Assembly: GCA_037013685.1 (NCBI GenBank)
Contig: CM072895.1
Span: forward strand, 9,150,463 to 9,214,462
DNA: 64,000 nt
From: Acridotheres tristis
Lineage: Eukaryota; Chordata; Aves; Passeriformes; Sturnidae
Reading direction: 5' to 3'
This document shows, piece by piece, positions 1-13,700 of the stretch (positions are counted from its first letter, which is position 1; each line of letters opens with the position of its first letter). The notes beneath the pieces were generated by a model, which was given only the letters and a program-made list of their open reading frames with translations, was not told where the DNA came from and did no database searches. The position numbers were made by a program, and so were the translations under genes.

Positions 1-3000
1 GGTGGTGGCTGCCCTTGCTAAACTTCATGGAAAAACACAACTTGTGCAAACCGAATTCCCTCGCTAACCTCTTCCCCTTGTTGAAATATTAAACAAAAAT
101 AACTTCTCTTTTTATCTTTGAGCCAGCGGGACAAATTCATCATTAAAGAAACTTCACTGAAGTCAACAGGGATATATCTGAGATGAAGAAATGAATTTGA
201 CCTATTGCTTTTTGTGTCCTTATGTTCTGACTAATAACTAAATTGCACAGACTCCTAATCAACGGGATCAGAGAACCTGGCCAAAGCAGTTTGCTTTCTT
301 CCCCCCAGCATTGCTATCTGTACTTTTATATTGCTTTCCCTGTATGTAACTTTGGGAACAAATATTTTCAGCCAATTTAATCACATAATTTTTTCATGAG
401 TATACTGTCAAAATCTTATCATAGAGTTATCACAGAATATTTGCTCCTAACACAGAAAATACGTAAACAAGAAATTTTCTATTTAAAATCTTACCAATTG
501 CCACTAAAAAAAAATATTTTTTGAGGTGTTTCAAGTACACACATTTGTTAAAATTACTCCAGCCACAGGATGCCTAGTCTGATCCAAGGATCTCCCTGGA
601 AGATGCATGGAATGAAGCAAAACAAAGCTGTGGCTACACAAGGAGATCCAAAACTCTGTGTCTCGGCACACTGACAGCTCTTTCCGTGGAGCCGGGGCAC
701 GCAATTCTTGCCAGGCAGAATACAAGGGATTCAGAGAAAGGAAGAGTTTTCAGCAGAGGAGCAGGAGGATGATGAAATATAGAAGCTACCAAAGCCTGTG
801 TTAGGCAGAAGATGCATTTTGTGTCTTGTGTTATATTGGCTGCCAGTCGATTACAGTGCAGCCTGTATAAACACGTCATGCGTGCTCTGACAGGGAGTCG
901 GGGTGAAGCAGGGTGTCAGGGTAAAACAGAGGATAATAAAATCACTTTAGATTTATTTCTCTAAATTGGAAACTTCATGCTTACACCTGACTAAATCATC
1001 AGCCTGAAACTCTAGCTCGACTCCCACAGAAAAAGTATGAAACCTTATCCCATCTTTGTTTAACAAAGGCCAATCAAGCTCGCCTAATGAATTCTGCAGA
1101 TGTAGGCAACAGGACGTGTTTGGCCATTTTAATTCTGTGGGGCTTCCTCAGACCTGTCTCCAACATACCCTTCAACTGAAGAGCTCTCAGCATCTCAAAG
1201 CCAGGCTGCCCCACAGCAGCCCACAGGCAGAGCAACCCAAGAGTGTGTTACTGGACCTTAGCCACAGCATTTATAAATTCTGACCAATATTAAGGAAAGC
1301 ATCACAGGTGGCTGGTGGCAGGGGCTGGAGGATGGCAGTGCTCCCCTGCCCAGCTTGGCAAGAGCAGGGCACCAGCACCTCCAGCTCCATCCCACCACCA
1401 GTGAATCTCCTCACTCACAAAGTGCAAAAAGACCTTTAAAAAAAAAAAAAGTGTAGCATAAGGAGCTGGTTAAAAAACAATAAATCAGTGGTGAAATGTG
1501 GATAACAACCTTCTCTGTAAAATCAACATGGATTGTGTTCCTGCAGAGAGCTGTCTGACAGGCCGGTTGAAGCCTGACTGCTTGCAGCCAGATTTTTTTT
1601 CCCTTTTTTTAAATTTTTTTTTTTTTTACAAGCTGGAGGAGTATCTTGGATCAGGGGGAGGCAAGGAAGGAGGTCTCTTCCTTTTGTATGTGTTTCTGCT
1701 GTGTTAGAAAATCAATAAGCAAGGTCCTGACCTCAGCATAACTTCAGACATCACTCATGACTCCTTTGAATCTCTTCCCCCACAAAAACCCAATTTTCTT
1801 TTTAATCGTGCACACCAGAGGGAGTGCTGGCAGGGAGGGGATATCTTGCCTCAAGATGGGGGCAAAAGCCATTTGCACCCATCTTTCCTGACAGGTAGAA
1901 ATCAAATTAGAAGAGGAGCGCACCCAGGGAGGGCAAGGGGAACGGGGTTAGCTGAGGTAGAGCACAGCCCAGCAGGAAATGCCAAAAAAGAAACCATATG
2001 GAGCGTGGAGGTGCTATGGATTAATATGAGAATTCCCACTTTTTTTTTTTTTTTAGAGGGAAGGGAATAAAAACTAGAATGCACATTATTTTTCTCTCTT
2101 CTTGTTTCAGCACAGGGCTATTTTCTGTTAAATCTCCTTTTAAAAAGATAAAACAAAACAAGATTTGCCACACATTTTCCCTCCAGCCGAGTCCTCGGGC
2201 TGGCTAAATTGGGTGATTAAAATATAGGAAGGCCTCCAGATTCCCCTCAGGACTGTTTTTAATATCTGTAAAACTGCCACTTTGTCTTGCCAAGGTAAAC
2301 ACCATCGCATGCAGTTCAAAGGTGAGCAAGCCTAAATGTTTCCCTTTGCCTGAAAGGAATCTGCCTGGGGACCCCGCAGGCCGTGCCGGAGGGGGACGCG
2401 GCCGGGCTGGACCACGGTGTGGTGGCCGGAGAGGCATCTGTGTACACAACTCTAACTTCTCCCACACAAATACTAAAAATTTCTCATTAAAAATTATTGC
2501 TGTGTCAACATGTGAGGCTGCTCAGCCCCCAAATCTGGAAAAGACGTTCTGTTTTTTTTTTTTTCTTGCCTTCGCTGGGAACGCGGCGGCAACAGTGGCA
2601 AAGGAGGGGGGGAGAGAGATGGGATGTGAGACTGGAGTCATCTGCTGCTGACTTTGGATCTCTTCTTTCTCCCTTGTCACTCAAGTTGGGACTTCCAACT
2701 GTTCCACTTCATCTATTTTAGTTACTTGCTACCCAGGTTTTCCCCCCCCCCCTCCTCATTCGCTCCCTATCACAGAGCTTTATATTTCCCTCACATGGCT
2801 GGGCTGGCTGCTTGGTGTTACTTTAAATGGAAATGCAATTTTAAGCCATCTCTTTTGTCGTGGTGGCTGCAGTGCCTTCAGAGCAAAAGGTTTGCTGTTA
2901 TCTCAACCCATCTACACAGATGCAGCCGTAAATCTGAACGTGCTCTACCCATGCACGACCCCTTTCATGGGTGGCCAGGAATTCATAGCAAAACAAGACA

Positions 3001-3369
3001 AGGACCAAATATTTGATCCAGTGAGACAAAATTCGTAAAGCCCCATCAATTCAAGCTCTTAATGCCCTAGGACATCAGGCATTTTTCCCCAACACACCAA
3101 AATAAAAAATTTAAAATGTGCTCTGTTATCAAGCGAGGTGAAGGGAAGTCACCCCAGGGAATGAAAATATGGGATGGGGTGGGGTGGAGAAGGGAGGGCA
3201 GGGAGCCAGTTGTGTACTGTAAAACCAAGCAGCCGCCTCTGCAAAGCATCCATCTCCAGGGAGGGCTGGTGGTGGGCGGGTGGCCAGCACACCCCAGCCC
3301 TCCACGGGCTCCCGAATCCCTGCTCTCCATGGCACGATGCACGCGGGTCTGCGCCGAGACGACATGAAA
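1..3369. other. Noncoding desert segment
   Basis: I see no gene here. The short open frames on both strands have no recognisable domain and no codon structure that stands out. The stretch holds T-rich homopolymer runs around 1590-1628 and 2040-2054, and a short C/T-rich run near 2740. A moderately GC-rich patch at about 2360-2430 is too short to be an island. No CR1 or LTR similarity was noticed. It lies more than 50 kb from FOXD2 on its 3' side. Confidence 0.6.
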
Positions 3370-4130
3370 TACAGCGAGGCATAATTAACCTGATGTAATG
3401 CTATATATCAATAAGTTAAAAAACCAACAACTTGCTTTGAGGTCAGGCACCCACACACGCAACTCAAACAGTGGAGACCTAATCCAAATTTATTGGAGTT
3501 TGTAACAGCTGGACTTATGCCTCTAATACCTTTTAAGTGCCTCTTTTAACAGTGAGCTGAGTGTGTCTTTCATTAAGGTAGAGTTGAAAGTATGCTAAGT
3601 TCATAAGCATGAAAATAGCCATTTAGTTCTCCCAGAGATTAATTCTGCCTTCAGTTTGCTCTCACTGAACCCCATTAATGTCTGGGATTTGGTGTTTAGT
3701 GTCCCATTTGCATAATCTCTGTTTATTACAGGGCCTCGATAATGTGAAAGTATTAAAGTATTTCTTTCCCAAAATACAGAGGTATTAATCTTTGAATCCT
3801 CCTAGTGTCCTTAATTTGCCATCAAATCCCACAACAGAAACAAATGTGCTTTCTAATCAGCAATCTTTTCTCGCTTATAGGCCCTGATCCAGCAAGCTTT
3901 TAAGCAAACAATTTACTTTAAGCAATGAGTAGTCGTATTGGAACCAATGGAACAGCTCGTGTGCTGTGATGGATTGGGGCCATAGAAAATTGCCTCGATG
4001 AAAATGTCAATGCTCCCAAGAGCTGGTGAAAATATATTTTTATTATAAACACACAGAGGAACTGTTTTGATCTGAGCATTATGGGGAACAAGCTTTGAAG
4101 CGATGCTTTTCCACGGTCAGACCTAAACAG
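3370..4130. promoter_or_regulatory. Candidate conserved noncoding element (AT-rich, homeodomain and octamer sites)
   Basis: This is a non-repetitive, AT-rich block without simple repeats and without a usable reading frame. It carries about 15 TAAT/ATTA homeodomain core words and a perfect POU octamer ATTTGCAT at 3706-3713, which continues into a TAAT core. At this base composition the number of core words is only modestly above chance, so the call rests mainly on texture and on the setting in a developmental-gene desert. It could equally be neutral AT-rich DNA. Cross-species alignment was not possible. Confidence 0.3.
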
Positions 4131-7100
4131 AAACTGAATACCACCAGGTTGGATGACAGTTTAAAAAGGCAGCACAGAGCCAGATTGATGTTTGTATATA
4201 ATGAAATTCAGTATTGATGTGATATGGACACTGTCCAGCCTCTACGACTTGTTAGGGTGACGTACAGAGAATGTGGAGAAGATAAAAATCAAAGGAACAC
4301 AAGGAAAATGAGTCTCAGCACTAAGAGGAAATATTGTTTTGAGGAGCTATTTTGCTGCAAATGTTTTGAAGAAAATCCACAGCCAAATGTAAAACACAGA
4401 AGTGATGATGATGTCTAAGCACCATGCACAAGATATCCATCATGTCTCATTTTAAGTCAGAAAACCAAAGCTGGGCCATTCCCCACACATGTGTTGAAAA
4501 CTGGAGATGGGTTCAGAGAGCCCTCAAACCATCACTCTATCTCCACACCAATTAATGCCTGTGGGCACCCTGTGTCCAGGTGGTTTCAGGCAGCCTTCTC
4601 CATCTCCCTCACCTGCAGGGGATTTTGGATCACACCACTCCATAGCCAGGGACCAGCAAGACACAAGAACAGATGTTACGTGGCAGCACACCTGACTGCC
4701 AGCTAAGACGTGATAACAGACAGCAGCTAAACCCCAGAGAACAGCATGGAGTTAATCCTGGATTCCTGCTGCAGCAGACAGGGAATCACCTCTGCTCTTT
4801 TATGAATATCATGTGTTCATCTGTTTGCTGGATAGCCATTGTGTTCCTGCTCTGTGATCACCACCAGGAGCCAACTGCACACGGGTCAGAGGGCTGATGG
4901 CAGCCCCAGCTGTCCCCATTCACCAGCACCTAATGGACAACACAGGTGTCCTCCACCCTGGAGGTTCACCTTGCACCATACTCAGCTTGGGAAGAATCAA
5001 GCCAGAAATATGAAACTGAAAATGAAAACGCAGGTCCTAAAAGCATAAGGGAGTCAGGGAGGAGCATTTCTGAGGAGGAAAGAGAGCCCTGGCTCAGACA
5101 CGGCAAGGATCTGCATAAACCAGCCATAAATGGCTTAAACTAGCCCAGCTTTCCTGCCTTTTTGTTTGTTGGGGTTTTTTTTTATCCTGTTACCTGCAAA
5201 CTCAGAAAAGAACATTTACACTGACACAGCTTCTGATGTTTTCCAAGCGGAGAGGGCAAACCACACAGTACACTGGGGAACAAAATCAACCAGTTTCTCA
5301 CAGTACTGGAAGAAAAGGGTCACTGCTGAAGAAATCAGGAAAATGGACATCAGCAGCAGAAGCCTTTACTAGGGCATTGTGGAGACCAAGAACCCTTTCA
5401 GAGCTGAGTTAAAGTAATAAAAAATATAAAGAGGACAAGACAAATTCTATGACAGGCCCATCACTGACTCCACCCCACCACACTGCTAAACTTCCAGGAC
5501 AGAGGAAGTGTCAGGAGACGAATCACTCTCATCTCATTTTTCCCAACTTCAGGAAGCAGACCCACACACAGAACTGGGCTGGATACCCTGTGGACTGACC
5601 CAGCACATTGTGAGGTGCATTTACATCTGAGAGGACAGCAGTCCCTGGTAAAGAGGTCACAGGGGCAGGAGGCAGAGTACCAGCACTTCAGCAGGGAAAG
5701 AAGGAAGGGGAATTAAGGTGGAAAAAGAAGAGGTGAGGTAGAAGTGGGAGCTATGTCCCATTAGCACCTCCAAACTGGACGCCTTTGAATGTGGAAAATT
5801 GCTGGACCAAGGAGAATCAGACAAAGAGTCAGCAAGGAACAGGCTATTCACCAGCTTCATCTGCAACAAAGCCACATCCTGACTGCAAATCTTGCAAATC
5901 AATTATGCCCACAGGTTGTTGGGTTGCAAAGGCGGGGAAGAGGGAGTTTGTTTTGCTTTTCTTAGTAAACCACAAGACCATTTCCTAGCACATTACCCCA
6001 AGAATGACAGGCAGGGCCAGGGCTGCCAGGTGCCTGGGAAGAGGCTGCCAAGTCCCAAGGATCACCATTGCTAATTGGCTCCTCTGAAATGAGCGTGACA
6101 GAGAGCCACATTTTCTCACCCACAGGTTTCAGGGTTATATTTAACTGGCTGAGGCAGAATTAAATGTCAGCTTGGCTGGAAGGAGAAAAAACAAAACAAA
6201 ACAAACAGCAACAAACAAAGTGAGAACTTGTCATTAAGCCGGAGGGGAGTCAGTGCTAAGTGCACTGCGGACAGTGCCCACACACAGCCTGGCAGGCACC
6301 AGCACAGGCAAGAAGGAACCAAGGAGTTTATCCCTTTAAAAGCAGTGTTTAAATTCAGGTTGCTTATTTTGATTTGTAAACAACACAGGGGGTGAAGGAG
6401 AAGGGACACATTTTCCCCCTCTGATTTCTGTCCTGGGTACTCCCACCTCTCAGTTTGATTGCAGCCACAGATTTCCACATCCAGCAACACTGATGGCAGA
6501 AACTTGCAGCAGAAAGAGGATGGGGTGGTAAAAAGAGAGAGACTCCTCAAACACATCTGGAGCCACTGGAGGAAGTTCAATTCAGCTGGAGCACAGGTCC
6601 CTTTGAGGGTGATGAAAGAGGGTGGAGGAGGAAGGGGAGGGAACATTGCCTCCCCCCCACACAGCACCTGCTCCAAAACAGCCAGCAGGGCTTCTGACAG
6701 CAACACACACATCACTGGCATGGGAAGGGCAGCTCCAGACCTCCATCCTCTTTCTCCCTAAACCACGATTTGGACTTCCTTGGGTCACAGTACCAGTCAG
6801 AGCAAAACCATGACCCCATCCCCACAACCTGCCGTTCTCACCCCCTGCCTGCTTCTTGCTTGCCTCCAGGTATGCAGGTGTGGGAACAGCCCTTGCCATA
6901 ATTCTCAACAGCACCCAGCCCCTTCCCCTTTGGGGAGGGCAGGCACATCGTAGGCTGGCACATTTTAGGCTTCAAAGTCTGTGTTGGGCTGTTTGAAACC
7001 GCAGGGGCCCCACTCAAATACAGCAAAGGGAATATCTGTCCTCTGCCAAATAGGATGATGCAGGATGTCCAAAAAGACTAGGCACATCCAAGGCCTGCTT

Positions 7101-8009
7101 TGGTTGCACCTCACTTGCTTTGCTCAGGAAACAGGACAAGACTGAGTATATCACCATGTCTCCCTGCCAGCCCTTTGGTCAGGTTTATGAAGGCAACCCC
7201 AGGACTAACAGAAATGAGTCACAGACCTTCCCAATCATACTGGACAACATGAACTGATCCCACTGCAAAGGCAGCCCAACTGTGTGTCCTATCCAGTGCC
7301 ATGAACTGGGAAGGGAAGATCAGGATCGAGGGGAATAATGAGGGGAGATCTCAAACCGTGGGAAATTGGCTGCTTCATGTGCATTAAGCACTAAGAAAAT
7401 TTAAGTAGGGGTACAGATAACGCCCTAATTTTGCATTACCAGAAAATCTCTTTTCTTTCTTCTCTTCCAGCATAAACTGTTGTTTAATCCATGTGCTCTC
7501 TTCCTCCTTCCATTCCCCAAAGGAGAAAATGGCAAATTCTAGGAAAACAGAGCTATAGAATCAAAAGCATCCTTTTGAACCATGGTGTTTCACTTTCCAG
7601 TCAGAAGTATCCTGGACCAAGCTGAGTTTAAAATCATGCTTTTCCAAGTCAAAATGGTCATTGCAAATGAGATAATTGTTTTGAAGCAGTTTAACTTTGT
7701 GAAGAGAATGACAGAGTTAAATATTTTGACATTATTACATCAAAACTTCTTATTCACTGGAAACAGGTTATTTTGACTTTTTAATCTTAACCAGGAACCA
7801 AAAATTTCAAAAACCCAACAAAATGTTGACACATCCAAATTTCCTTCAGGCTGGCAGGTCTATTTTCTAACCATCCCTTCTTACATGAAGACGGAAATAT
7901 TAAGCTTCAGCTCATATTTCTCCAGGCTTATTTTCTTTAGCTCCCATCTTTAAAAACTGGAGACCATAAATAGCCTGGGTTTTTTCCTCCAGACTGCAAC
8001 ACAGACTTT
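4131..8009. other. Noncoding desert segment
   Basis: No gene is supported. The longest frame here (6167-6721, minus, 184 codons) runs through ordinary noncoding sequence with poly-T-derived phenylalanine and leucine at its end, and it has no recognisable domain. The stretch at 7380-7990 is AT-rich and non-repetitive and may grade into the candidate element that follows. No known repeat family was recognised. Confidence 0.55.
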
Positions 8010-8330
8010 TAAACCAAACATTTGCAATCATCACAGCTGTAATAAGTACAACGTTTCTTCAAAGGGATTACATTGGACTGTGGTTTCCAGTATTGCCTCG
8101 TTGTCTGTTGTGAAATCTCCTCATCATAAATTAATTTGATTCTATTATCTTTCTGATACAATCTGCTTTCTGACAGATCAGTTTTAATCTTGGTTGATTC
8201 CTGTTTCTTATTGACAGCTCGGAGCACTGTTGAAGAGATGCAAGTTATTAATGTTGACAGGGTTTGTAATGGAATATCTTTTATCCAGCAACGTATCCTT
8301 TGTAATGTTTTTATTCCCCCTTCTCTGGCT
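8010..8330. promoter_or_regulatory. Candidate conserved noncoding element
   Basis: This is a compact AT-rich, repeat-free block with several homeodomain-like cores (for example around 8130-8140, TTAATTTGAT, and 8245-8255, TTATTAATG) and TGACAG/CTGTC Meis/TGIF-like words near 8175, 8213 and 8256. Such mixtures are typical of enhancers near developmental transcription factors. The motifs are short and common, so this is an inference from texture and position. Confidence 0.27.
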
Positions 8331-10727
8331 ACTTTAAGAGGCTAAACAGAAAAATCAAACAAGTCATACAGCTTGACTTTCCTGGAACCCTTTCCAGTTC
8401 TTTCTGGAACTTCCTTCTACATCCACTGAGGATGTTATGGTATAAGGTGTTATTCATATTGGACAAAACTACTAAAACAATAACATGCTGAAGGTTAAGC
8501 ACAGTGCAATCCAGTTGGAAATCCAAACTGGATCAAACAACTTAAAAGAATTTCATATTTTTACAAAATTATGTAAGTCTACAATGCCAACCAACAAAAG
8601 AAACAAGGAGGGAAATTAGCAAGACAGCTGATGCACTACCCAAGCTTGAGATAATACGTCCCCATGCACCACCAAATAGGACAGAAAAGAAACAAACAGA
8701 TTTGACCCATTGAGTCAGAAATAGATGGCTGGCTTATTAGAAATTAGGTTCCTATCTGCCTTCTGTAGTCCTGATCCCTAGTAAGGGAACAAAGTAAGGG
8801 AACGTGAACCTGCTCTATCCTTCTCTACCAACTATCCTCAAAACACCTTCCATTTCACACATGATTCATTCAGCCTTAAACGCCTATTAAATATTTTCTT
8901 GAAAACATTATAACTGTGCAAAGAACACAAGAGAAGAATTAAACTGTCACGCCTCTCCCTTTGCACCTTCTCTGCTGGAGCAAATAAATTCCAGGCACCA
9001 AAACTTCAGCAGCAGCAACTGCAGCAGCTATACCAGGGACAGCAGACAAAACACCTCTAAATCGGTGTAATTCTCTATTCAGGTCCCCCTGCAAAAGTGT
9101 TTTACAGCCACCCTGGGTTCACACTGCACGAGATACCAGGATTTACGATTGGGATTTAAGCAAATCTGTAAGTCCTAATGAATGGGAAAGGGCTTTTTCA
9201 GGGAGCATGACCCCCAGCAGCCTCCTCTTGGTTTCCTGTCTCTCTTTTCCCAGTGTATTGTGATGGTGCTGCCACAGGCAGCAGAGGGACCAAGTGTCCA
9301 GGAATGGCCCAAATAGTCCCAGGATGGAGCAGGAACTATTCTAGCATACAGGAGGGGGGGAAAAAACAAGCCTTGACAGTCCCAATTTCCATCCTGAGCT
9401 TGGTATTTTCCCACTGGTCTCTTAGAAGCTGCACCATTGGAATTGCACGTCCCAACAGCATGGCAGGAGAGGATCCCACCTCCTGCCTCACTCACAGGAA
9501 TTCACTAGACCAAAGGCTGCCTCAGTCTGACCTGTCCCTACACTGACATTTACTAACAATGTTTTCTCTACATCTGTAGGTTTACTTTGACCAGCTTCCA
9601 CATTCTTATCTTTCCTCCAAAGTGATCAGGCCCTATTTCTTGGTATCTTTAGCAGTAGGCTCTCAGAGCTCAGCCGGCTTGCCTTCCAGTAAAATTAATA
9701 GTACCTTTTCCCAATTATCTGGAGCCCTTGAGAGCCCCATGTTATTACTGGAGTGTTTTTCATTAGCTGTGCTGCTTCAAGGCTGCAGGAGGATGGAGCT
9801 CAGTACAGGAGTCAAACTGTTCTGGACAGAATGAACTAGAAACCTCATAACACAATTAGAAGTACCCACAGGGTAACATATAACTTTACTGTCAAGCCCT
9901 GAAATAACATGGCTAGCTAATGAAATAAAATAAACTTTGTTTTAATTAAAATTAAAAACATTTTATCTCTCTCATTTCAGTCTTAAAACAGGGGCAGTTC
10001 AAAAGTCACCATGGAACAAATGAGAAAAACATTTGCAAAGCGAGGGGCAGGGACGAGGGTAACATCACAGGTATGGAGTGACCTGCACCACAAACCCCTG
10101 GCAGCATCTTTGTCTGAAAACAGCCTGCAAGAGATGTTTGTGGAACAGATTCCTATTGAGGACTTAAACCTAAAAAACACAGGGATGTTCTCATGGACCC
10201 ACCCTCCCTCTAGATTCCAGCTGAGCAGAGGGTATTCCCCCAAACCAGGCAGCAAGGGGATGTGAGCTGCTCCTGTGGATACAGGTGTGACCCAAACACA
10301 AGGGATCAGATCAGAACCTCTGCCTTGTAACACTCTGGACCCTCATGTTGGGAACAGCAGCTCTGCTCCCTGAAGGGAGTTCCATTCCACTTCTTCTTCA
10401 CCCATTGGCAGCAGCTTCCCAGAAGATCTGACAGCACATGGCTTTGCTGCCACAGCCACTATCAAAGGCAAATTCTACCCCCACTATTCTCATTTCTCCT
10501 GGCCTCTCCCTCTTGTAGATGATTGCTTCTTAACTGTTCTCCAAATCCTTGGAGGGGCACTCTGCAAGAGGGACACTGCTGCTTTCCTCTCACTTTCCAC
10601 GGTTATTCAGTACAGGAATGAGCCCACCTAGAGATATCCTAGCTGAACATGGTGTGTTATAGAGGCTTGATGCACACAAAGGGAGAAAAGGGAGAACTGG
10701 TCAAAATAATAATCAGCTTTCCTTTTT

Positions 10728-10730
<3 letters not shown>

Positions 10731-10763
<33 letters not shown>
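10731..10763. repeat. (AT)16 dinucleotide microsatellite
   Basis: An uninterrupted AT dinucleotide array of about 33 bp follows a short T-run. It is a simple sequence repeat with no sign of function, and is probably length-polymorphic in the population. Confidence 0.95.
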
Positions 10764-10766
<3 letters not shown>

Positions 10767-13700
10767 AGAGATTTTGGCAAAAGGTATTGGGGCAAAAAAT
10801 ATGTTAGCCCAGTTTGATGAACAATGGAGGTATGTGGAGAGCTAGACTTCATGATCAGGGTCTGATGAAAACCAGAAATTACTCAGGGGAACCAAATCCT
10901 CTTGGTTGAAATCCCAGTTTTCTGTCAGAAGTTCTTCAACAGCTTTTCAACAGTTTCAATTTAAACTTCTTTAAAACTAGTTTGGTACCTAGTCCTGCTG
11001 TGAATGAGATTTGAGGAATTTTCTGATCTCTTAATGCTCCATCTATATGTATACCACCAGCATATCCACTGTAGGTATGGATGAATACTTCCATGCAAGA
11101 CAAGCAGCAGTGGAATTCCAGAATGAAAATGTTTATATATATGAAAATATACTTATATATTTGAATTTCCCTCTCACTCTTATCTCTGCCTCTTACTCTA
11201 AAATTCAGTGTAACCGCTGGACCTCTACATTTGTTCACTGACTCCAGTATTCCCCAGCCATTCCTGTTTGCCTGCAGCAAGTTGGGGAAGACAGATCACT
11301 ACGAGCCTGGAAGTGACTTAGGGCAGGGCTGATGTGCTGGTTGGGTTTTTCCTGCTCACACACTGGTCTGCCCCATCCGAGTCCAATGGAAGCACAGGCA
11401 AATAATAAACCATACTACATCCTCCTTCCCACTGCTTGTTAAGGGTCAACAATACTGGAGGCTGCTCTGTAGAAGATGTTCAGAAGGCAGATAGATCCTC
11501 AGCTCATTCAGAAAATCAGGCCAAAATTAAAGCACCCAAGCCCTGATTTCACAGAAAGTGAGTCTGAAATCACCTGCCCAAGCCCAACAGCTGGCTCCCT
11601 GCTTCGAGATGTATCTACCATTTCCCAAAGAAACTGCCATATCTTGTTCTAGTCATCAAATGCAAAGCATGGAAAAAATAAAACCCCATACCAAAGAGGA
11701 AGAAACATCCAAAGCCAAGGAGTATTAAATAAGTTGAAATACCCTCCCTTGCTTACTGTGAGAGAGCTCACTTGCTCTGGAAGGGATCCAGTAGATGGGC
11801 AGCTTTCTTCTCTCCACAGTTTAATTAAATTCTTGACCTCAACCATTAGATTCAAGAGCCAAAACCTTGAAGTTACAGGGAAATCTGTCAGCAACCAGGC
11901 AGGGCTGTGGCATGCAACTGTGGTGGGGACTCTGCCAGACCCAGCACTGTAGATGAATTTGCTCTTTATACCAGATCTAATTGCCAGATGACCTGAGCTC
12001 CCACAGCAAGCACCAAAGCAATAAAGGACAGTGGTCAATGTATCTACTGCAAACCACACCACAAGCAAAGCTTTTAGAGCTCTTTGATGCCGTGGGTACA
12101 TTGCTGTCTGATTAGAACCAACTCAAGTTTGCTTACATGAACTGTAATCATGTCCTAGAGACCTGCTTAGTGCAAAGTGTGCACTCACTATGACAAATAT
12201 TAGAGGTCCATTAAAAAGAAACAGACTTCCAAAGCCAGAGCAGGAAAGATTTAGAAAAGAGATGTGAAAGGAAAAGAGCAGAGGAATAGGAACAAAAATC
12301 TCAGAAGCAAACTCAAGATGTAGAGAAATAAGAAGTGATGTAAAAATAACACAGGAGGTCAATCACAAGTGATACAGTTCACTGTTCAAAACATGTATAT
12401 CTTAAAAACAATCTGAACTTATTCAATCCAATAAAAGCACCAGTTCTCATTACATACTTACTATAGGGAAGTATTATTTCTGTGTTGGCTTACAAATTGT
12501 CTCCCTCTCTCTTTCTCAAACTCATCGCAATCTTAACTAATACAAGTAAATCTCTGCACATGAAATATGAGCCACTGGCAGCTCTCAGGCTCGCTTTTCA
12601 TCCCAAGCCTAATGGGCAAAGCACTGTGATTTCATTTCACAAGCTTTTCCAACTGAGCTCAGAGTCGATCATTTGCCAGAGTTTGACTCTTGCAAACAGC
12701 CAGCTGGAGCCACTGAACTTATAGGGTCAAATCCATCAAAGGTGCAACCCCAGCTAACCTGGGACACTTCAGGCCAGAAACTGGTTTGTTCCAAAGCATT
12801 AAACATCCCTTGAGACCTGTGATCACAGAACATTGTCATAACACTTAAGCAGCTATAGTATGTTAATTTAAAGTTGTCAAAATACACATACAGCCCTGCT
12901 TGTGCTTCCCTTGGATGCACACGAGGACACAGCGTCCATTTATAACATGGAGAATGTCCCCAGGGTGCTGCAGCTCCACGAAATGCTGTTCAGCACAGTG
13001 GGACAGGCTTTCAGAGGAAACTCTTTGCCTCTCTAGTACAAGGTTCTTGTTCCTTCAGCAGTGCTACCAAGCTCAGCCACTCATTTAAATGCCTGGAGCA
13101 AAACCATGTATTTCCCATCTTAAGTTGCATCAGCACTTGATGCTCCTCTCCAGAAAGAGGGCTCTGGTAGCTTAAGGGAATTTTAAACCCCCTAACTCTC
13201 AGACTAAAAGCCTATAGAGCTCACTAGATAGTGAGGCTTCCCTACACCCAAGGGAAATGGAAAGATGTCATAAGCATTCAGATACATTTGCTGCTGACTG
13301 CTTTCAAACCTGGCCAAGATGAGGTGCAAACACCTCCTGATAGAATTAAAGGCTGCTATAAAGAGTGGAGCAAGACAAACCTCAAAGCACTGGGGCCCCA
13401 TGACTGAGAATTAAGCCTGTGATTGCACACAAGAGCTGACCTCCAGTCAATTTCCCATTTCAATAATTATTTTTTTGGTCTACTGGAAATTTCTTCCTGC
13501 AACAAACATGGAGGAAAGCCAACACAACAGGATGAGAGATGTGCCAGCCCTTGCCCACTCTACCAGGGGGCCAAAAAGTGTATCCTGGTTCCATGGCATT
13601 CTCAAACACCAATCTAGGCACACTGTGGATCATCCCAAGGTAGATATCCCCAGGACCACTGCAGAGGGAACCAGAGCCCTGTGCTAGAACCCCAAACCAG

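Noticed and set aside
6167..6721. 184-codon minus-strand frame
   Set aside because: Some Cys-rich stretches look suggestive, but there is no signal-peptide-plus-spacing pattern of a known family, and the end is encoded by an A-rich run.
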